Of a stretch of 16,551 nucleotides of DNA, positions 13,055 to 16,551 are shown in pieces. This DNA is from SFWF01 sp045587065 (GTDB lineage Bacteria; Bacillota; Clostridia; Oscillospirales; Acutalibacteraceae). Under the pieces are notes generated by a model that saw nothing but the letters and a program-made list of their open reading frames with translations, had not been told where the DNA came from and ran no database searches. Within the stretch, counting starts at the first letter, position 1, and every line of letters starts with the position of its first letter. A program made the position numbers and the translations under genes. The stretch is taken from assembly GCA_045587065.1 (NCBI GenBank), contig JAZNBQ010000011.1:1-16551 (forward strand). The letters are read 5' to 3'.

Positions 13055-13069
13055 AAAAACATAGCAGTA
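13037..13069 (-). terminator. Rho-independent terminator after apgM
   Basis: On the - strand TACTGCTATGT (13069-13059 arm) pairs with ACATAGCAGTA (13054-13044 arm) over 11 bp with a TTTT loop, followed by seven Ts (13043-13037). It begins 6 nt after the apgM stop. Because of its position, it ends apgM transcripts before spoVAE. Confidence 0.9.
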
Positions 13070-13075
13070 AGGAAT

Positions 13076-14284
13076 TTACTTTTCTAAGAGAACAGACATT
13101 ATAGAAGGACCGTGCTCTACAAACACGCCTGAATTTTCTGCAGTTTCTTCAGTAAAGGTATCTGCACCCTTTTCGCTTTTTGTGCTATCATAAATAAGGA
13201 AAGGAACAGGCTCGCCGGAATGGGTTTTTGTGTTTAGAGGAGTTGGATGGTCTGGCATAATGAGGATTCTGTAGTCGCCGATTGAGTCAAGATACTCTTT
13301 AACCTTTTTAAGAATTTTTTCATCAATGATTTCAATGGCTTTTACTTTGTTTTCAGGTTCTCCTCTATGGCCGCACTCGTCAGGAGCTTCCACGTGAATG
13401 TAAACAAGGTCTAAACCTTTTTCGAAGCAATCGATAGCTGCCTGAGCTTTGCCATCAAAGTTAGTGTCAATGTAACCTGTAGCACCTTGAACCTCAGGGG
13501 TTTCCATTTCTGCACAGATACCAATACCTTTCAGAAGGTCAACCGCCGAAATAATAGCGCCCTTTACGCCGTATTTTTCATAAAAGTTTTCAAGACTTGG
13601 CTTTCTGCCCTCGCCCCATAGCCATATAGAGTTAGCAGGTCTTTTGCCCATGCTTTCTCTCTTTTTATTTACAGGATGGTCCTTTAATATGTCATAGCTC
13701 TTTTTCATAAGAGAAATAAGCTCTTTAGCATTTTCACTATCACTTAAATATTCTCCGATAACTCTTCCGCTAATGTCGTGGGGAGGGGTCATTTTGCCAA
13801 GGTCGGTAGTTCCGTCTTTTACAACTAAGCAGTGGCGGTAGCTGACACCGGAATAGAATTTGTAAATATCGCTTCCCAGCTCTTTGTCCACAGTTTTAAT
13901 GATTTCTGCTGCTTCAGCAGTGGAAATATCATCGGCACAGTAGTCTACCATAGTTTTGTCGCAGTAGTTGTCTTCATCTGAAAGGGTTACAAGATTACAG
14001 CGAAGAGCAACGTCGGTATCTTTAAGGTCAATACCGATACTTGCCGCCTCTAAAGGAGAACGACCTGTATAGCAAACAGAAGGGTCGTAGCCTAAAACCG
14101 AAAGGTTAGCCACGTCACTGCCTGGTTTTAAGTGGGGCGCTACTGTACGGCATTTGCCTATAACTGCAGTTTTGCAAAGACTGTCCATAACAGGCTTAAA
14201 GGCTAGTTCCATAGGAGTTTTACCATTTAAAAATTCACTTTTAGTATCTGCCATTCCATCGCAGAGAAGAACTAAATATTTCAT
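13076..14284 (-). CDS. apgM: Cofactor-independent phosphoglycerate mutase family (ApgM-like; may be homoserine kinase)
   Basis: This 403-residue protein belongs to the alkaline-phosphatase superfamily branch of archaeal-type phosphoglycerate mutases. D9 in LLCDGMAD and the serine of GSDVANLSVLGYDP are the metal and phospho-serine sites. 'YTGRSPLEAASIG' is conserved, 'HVEAPDECGHRGEPENK' and 'MPDHPTPLNTKTHSGEPVPF' carry the remaining metal ligands. The family includes true ApgM and a bacterial subgroup proposed to be homoserine kinase (TIGR02535); no thr gene adjoins it to decide. Start 14284 gives MKYLVLLCDG; a Shine-Dalgarno AAAGGA lies 11 nt upstream, slightly far. Confidence 0.88.
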   Translation of the reverse strand: MKYLVLLCDGMADTKSEFLNGKTPMELAFKPVMDSLCKTAVIGKCRTVAPHLKPGSDVANLSVLGYDPSVCYTGRSPLEAASIGIDLKDTDVALRCNLVTLSDEDNYCDKTMVDYCADDISTAEAAEIIKTVDKELGSDIYKFYSGVSYRHCLVVKDGTTDLGKMTPPHDISGRVIGEYLSDSENAKELISLMKKSYDILKDHPVNKKRESMGKRPANSIWLWGEGRKPSLENFYEKYGVKGAIISAVDLLKGIGICAEMETPEVQGATGYIDTNFDGKAQAAIDCFEKGLDLVYIHVEAPDECGHRGEPENKVKAIEIIDEKILKKVKEYLDSIGDYRILIMPDHPTPLNTKTHSGEPVPFLIYDSTKSEKGADTFTEETAENSGVFVEHGPSIMSVLLEK

Positions 14285-14314
14285 TAGATTAACCATCCTT
14301 TTTGAATATACCTT

Positions 14315-14343
14315 ATTATACCACATTTTCAATTTAACTACAA
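14315..14343 (-). promoter_or_regulatory. apgM promoter
   Basis: On the - strand TTGTAG (14343-14338), a 17-nt spacer and TATAAT (14320-14315), with extended TG ahead of the -10. The leader is only about 25 nt. Its -35 is one bp from the -35 of the divergent promoter. Confidence 0.7.
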
Positions 14344-14344
14344 C

Positions 14345-14373
14345 TTGAAAAATAGGTAAAAATATAATAAAAT
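14345..14373 (+). promoter_or_regulatory. Promoter for the U32-family gene
   Basis: TTGAAA (14345-14350), a 17-nt spacer and TAAAAT (14368-14373). A perfect TATAAT at 14363-14368 is only 12 nt from the -35, so the former is the more likely -10. The gene starts about 15 nt downstream of the expected start point with an AGGGGGG ribosome binding site at 14384-14390. Confidence 0.65.
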
Positions 14374-14395
14374 ATGTAGTGTTAGGGGGGATAAG

Positions 14396-16441
14396 ATGAA
14401 ACCTGAGATTTTAGCACCTGTTGGCTCAAAAGAAATGCTTACTGCCGCAGTACGAGCAGGGGCGGACGCAGTATATTTAGGTTTAAATGAGTTCAATGCC
14501 AGAAGAAATGCCGAAAACTTTACTCTTGAAGACCTTGGTGAAGCGGTAAAATACTGTCATATAAGAGGCGTAAAGGTTTATCTTACCCTTAATATAATAC
14601 TTAGTGATAAGGAAATTAAAAAGGCAGTTGACCTGACCGTCAGTGCCGCCAAAATGGGTATAGATGGTGTTATTGCCACTGATATAGGCTATATAACTCA
14701 AATAAGAAAGATTATTCCCACCTTGCAGGTTCACGCATCTACTCAAATGTCGGTACATTCTCCCGCCGCACTTAAAACCTTGAAAGAACTAGGGGTTAGC
14801 CGTGTTGTTGTTTCAAGAGAAATGAGCAAAAAAGAATTGGAGAATTTTTGCAAAGAAGCAAAAAAAGAGGGCATAGAGGTAGAAGTCTTTGTTCACGGCG
14901 CTCTTTGTATGTGCCTTTCCGGACAATGCCTCCTGTCTGCAGTTCTTGGAGGCAGAAGCGGTAACCGAGGCCTTTGTGCAGGTCCCTGCCGTTTGCCTTT
15001 TGGAGTAGACAAGGGAACAGGTTACGATTTAAGTCTTAAGGATTTAAGCCTTGTAGAGTTGTTGGATGAACTGGCTGCTATGGGTGTGTCTTCCTTTAAA
15101 ATTGAGGGCAGAATGAAACGTCCTGAGTATGTTGCAGCCGCCGTTACGGCATGCAGAGAAAAAATAGACAAAGGTGTAGTTTCCGGAGAAGTAAATTCTG
15201 CGCTAAACAATATTTTTTCTCGTTCCGGCTTTACCGACGGCTATTATAAAGAAAAACTTGGCAGAGATATGTTCGGTATCAGAACCAAAGAAAACGTAGA
15301 AGATAGCGCTACGACTCTTTCTGCCATTCATAACCTTTACCGAAATGAAAGACAAAACGTTGCCCTTGTGGGAAATATTTGGGTAAAAGAAAATGCTCCT
15401 ATAAAGCTTTCTTTGTCAGATGGCGAAAATACTGTTTTGGTGGAGGGAGATATTCCAAGCAAAGCAATAAACCGCGCGGCAGACGAGGAATATATAAAGG
15501 CAAAACTAAATAAGACAGGCGGTACACCTTACTATATTACTGATATTAAGGTTGAGTTAGACCCCAATTTAAGTGTCTCTGCAGCGCTTTTAAATGATTT
15601 AAGAAGAAAAGCTATAGAACTTTTGTCAGAAAAGAGGTCAGGGGTACCCCTTATAGAGATAAAAGAGACAAAAGAATCTTTTAAACCCGGCAAAAGAGAT
15701 TCTCTTAAAACTGTGGTAAAAATAGATAATCTTTCACAGTTGACAGATAAGGCAAGAGAGAAAGATTTAATTGTATTGCCTCTTGATACTAAGTTAGAGG
15801 ATTTGGAGTTAAGAGAAAAATTTAACTTTGCAGTGGAACTTCCGCGAGGCATTGTAAATGAGGAAAAGGTCTTAGAAAAACTGGAAAGATTTAAAGAAAA
15901 GGGAATAAAAACTGCCTTTTGCGGAACCCTTGCGGCAAAGGAACTAGCCCTTTCTTTAGGATTTTATATAGTGGCAGATATAGGACTTAACGTTTTCAGT
16001 TCCTATTCTGCAGAATTTTTCAAAGACACTTGTGAAGGCGTAGTACTGTCTCCGGAAATGCTTATTAGTGAAGCAGTTAATATATCTTCGGCTACGCCAA
16101 AGGGCATAATTTCATATGGCAGACTGCCACTTATGATAACAAGAAACTGTCCTATAAAAAATGGTAAAAACTGTAGCGAGTGTAACCGCATTTGCGGAAT
16201 AACAGACCGAAAGGGAATAGAGTTTCCCCTTAGATGCAAAAACGGATTTACAGAACTTTTGAATTCTAAGGTTATTTGGATGGCAGACAGGTTAAATAAT
16301 CTTGTGGGTCTGGATTTCCAGGTTATTATCTTTACAGATGAAACGCCCCAAAGGGTAGACCAAGTACTGTCAGATTATGAAAATCAAAAAGCTCCTACCT
16401 GTGATTACACAAGGGGAATGTACTACAGAGGAGTAGAGTAA
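14396..16441 (+). CDS. U32-family protein with DUF3656-type domain (RlhA-like)
   Basis: The 681-residue protein starts MKPEILAPVGSKEMLTAAVR, typical of the family, and has the U32 signature at 163-181 (EVFVHGALCMCLSGQCLLS). Conserved cysteines C171, C178, C194 and C198 match the four needed in the relatives RlhA and TrhP, which hydroxylate rRNA or tRNA with prephenate and an iron-sulfur cluster. Residues about 360-410 (KLNKTGGTPYYITDIKVELD) resemble the DUF3656 region of RlhA-type proteins. A second cluster (C585, C593, C596, C600, C614) lies near the C-terminus. Despite the peptidase name, RNA hydroxylation is the better inference. It is in a single-gene unit. Confidence 0.85.
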   Translation: MKPEILAPVGSKEMLTAAVRAGADAVYLGLNEFNARRNAENFTLEDLGEAVKYCHIRGVKVYLTLNIILSDKEIKKAVDLTVSAAKMGIDGVIATDIGYITQIRKIIPTLQVHASTQMSVHSPAALKTLKELGVSRVVVSREMSKKELENFCKEAKKEGIEVEVFVHGALCMCLSGQCLLSAVLGGRSGNRGLCAGPCRLPFGVDKGTGYDLSLKDLSLVELLDELAAMGVSSFKIEGRMKRPEYVAAAVTACREKIDKGVVSGEVNSALNNIFSRSGFTDGYYKEKLGRDMFGIRTKENVEDSATTLSAIHNLYRNERQNVALVGNIWVKENAPIKLSLSDGENTVLVEGDIPSKAINRAADEEYIKAKLNKTGGTPYYITDIKVELDPNLSVSAALLNDLRRKAIELLSEKRSGVPLIEIKETKESFKPGKRDSLKTVVKIDNLSQLTDKAREKDLIVLPLDTKLEDLELREKFNFAVELPRGIVNEEKVLEKLERFKEKGIKTAFCGTLAAKELALSLGFYIVADIGLNVFSSYSAEFFKDTCEGVVLSPEMLISEAVNISSATPKGIISYGRLPLMITRNCPIKNGKNCSECNRICGITDRKGIEFPLRCKNGFTELLNSKVIWMADRLNNLVGLDFQVIIFTDETPQRVDQVLSDYENQKAPTCDYTRGMYYRGVE

Positions 16442-16443
16442 AC

Positions 16444-16474
16444 AAAAAGGTGTATCGTTTCGATACACCTTTTT
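16444..16474. terminator. Bidirectional terminator between U32-family gene and pyk
   Basis: AAAAAGGTGTATCG (16444-16457) pairs with CGATACACCTTTTT (16461-16474) over 14 perfect pairs with a TTT loop. The A/T ends give T-runs on both strands. It lies 2 nt after the U32-family stop and 3 nt after the - strand pyruvate kinase stop, so it probably serves both. Confidence 0.92.
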
Positions 16475-16477
16475 ATT

Positions 16478-16551
16478 TTAAATATCTTCAATTTTAATTA
16501 AACTTGTGTTACCTGAGGCGCCACTTGTGTCGCCACCTGTAATAATGATTT
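16478..16551 (-). CDS. pyk: Pyruvate kinase, C-terminal end (partial)
   Basis: The - strand reading frame ending with TAA at 16480-16478 gives IITGGDTSGASGNTSLIKIE then DI. The 'TGG..SG.SGNTNLIKI' ending is that of the C-terminal domain of pyruvate kinases, which make pyruvate and ATP from phosphoenolpyruvate. Only 24 residues are visible, so the assignment rests on this ending. The rest lies beyond the window edge. Confidence 0.75.
   Translation of the reverse strand, partial: IIITGGDTSGASGNTSLIKIEDI

Noticed and set aside
14297..14332. apgM starts upstream of 14284 (14332, 14296)
   Set aside because: The 14332 start overlaps the -10 box; at 14296 the Shine-Dalgarno would abut the ATG; family proteins begin at the MKYLVLLCDG equivalent.
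1..16551. CRISPR arrays, insertion sequences, tRNA or rRNA genes
   Set aside because: No repeat-spacer pattern, transposase, cloverleaf or rRNA text was seen on either strand.

Overview
This window comes from a low-to-moderate GC, spore-forming member of the Bacillota, most likely class Clostridia. Four things point there: the spc/alpha ribosomal protein gene order with rpsD inside the alpha cluster, the zinc-type S14, S4 and L36 proteins, the use of T-box and tetrahydrofolate riboswitches, and a spoVAE sporulation gene. A gut Oscillospirales-type organism is my inference; the sequence does not prove a genus.

Positions 1-9151 (+ strand) hold the end of the spc operon and all of the alpha operon: rplE (3' end), rpsZ, rpsH, rplF, rplR, rpsE, rpmD, rplO, secY, adk, map, a small KOW protein, infA, rpmJ, rpsM, rpsK, rpsD, rpoA and rplQ, closed by a long terminator hairpin. 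Spacers are mostly 2-35 nt with strong Shine-Dalgarno sites. Two are unusually long and structured: rpmD-rplO (84 nt, three tandem hairpins) and rpsD-rpoA (85 nt, a possible H-type pseudoknot ending just upstream of the rpoA ribosome binding site). The pseudoknot is the best candidate here for an undescribed regulatory element.

Positions 9160-9771 hold a separately promoted orphan ECF-transporter S component in place of the ecfA1-ecfA2-ecfT-truA genes that often follow rplQ in Bacillota. It converges on trpB through a bidirectional terminator.

Positions 9776-14284 (- strand) are a run of single genes, each with its own apparent promoter: apgM (phosphoglycerate mutase or proposed homoserine kinase family), spoVAE, a GNAT acetyltransferase, a FolT-like folate S component behind a tetrahydrofolate riboswitch, and an orphan trpB behind a T-box leader with a readable Trp (TGG) specifier. 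Spacing is very tight. The -35 boxes of the folT and trpB promoters contain the TGA stop codon of the preceding gene, and the spoVAE and GNAT promoters lie in or next to the preceding 3' end.

Positions 14285-16551 hold a back-to-back promoter pair separating apgM from a + strand U32-peptidase-family gene (RlhA-like rRNA hydroxylation family). That gene converges through a bidirectional terminator on the C-terminal end of a - strand pyruvate kinase gene cut by the window edge. The accessory genes deal mainly with vitamin uptake (folate, one unknown), tryptophan supply, glycolysis and sporulation, with control by RNA leaders.
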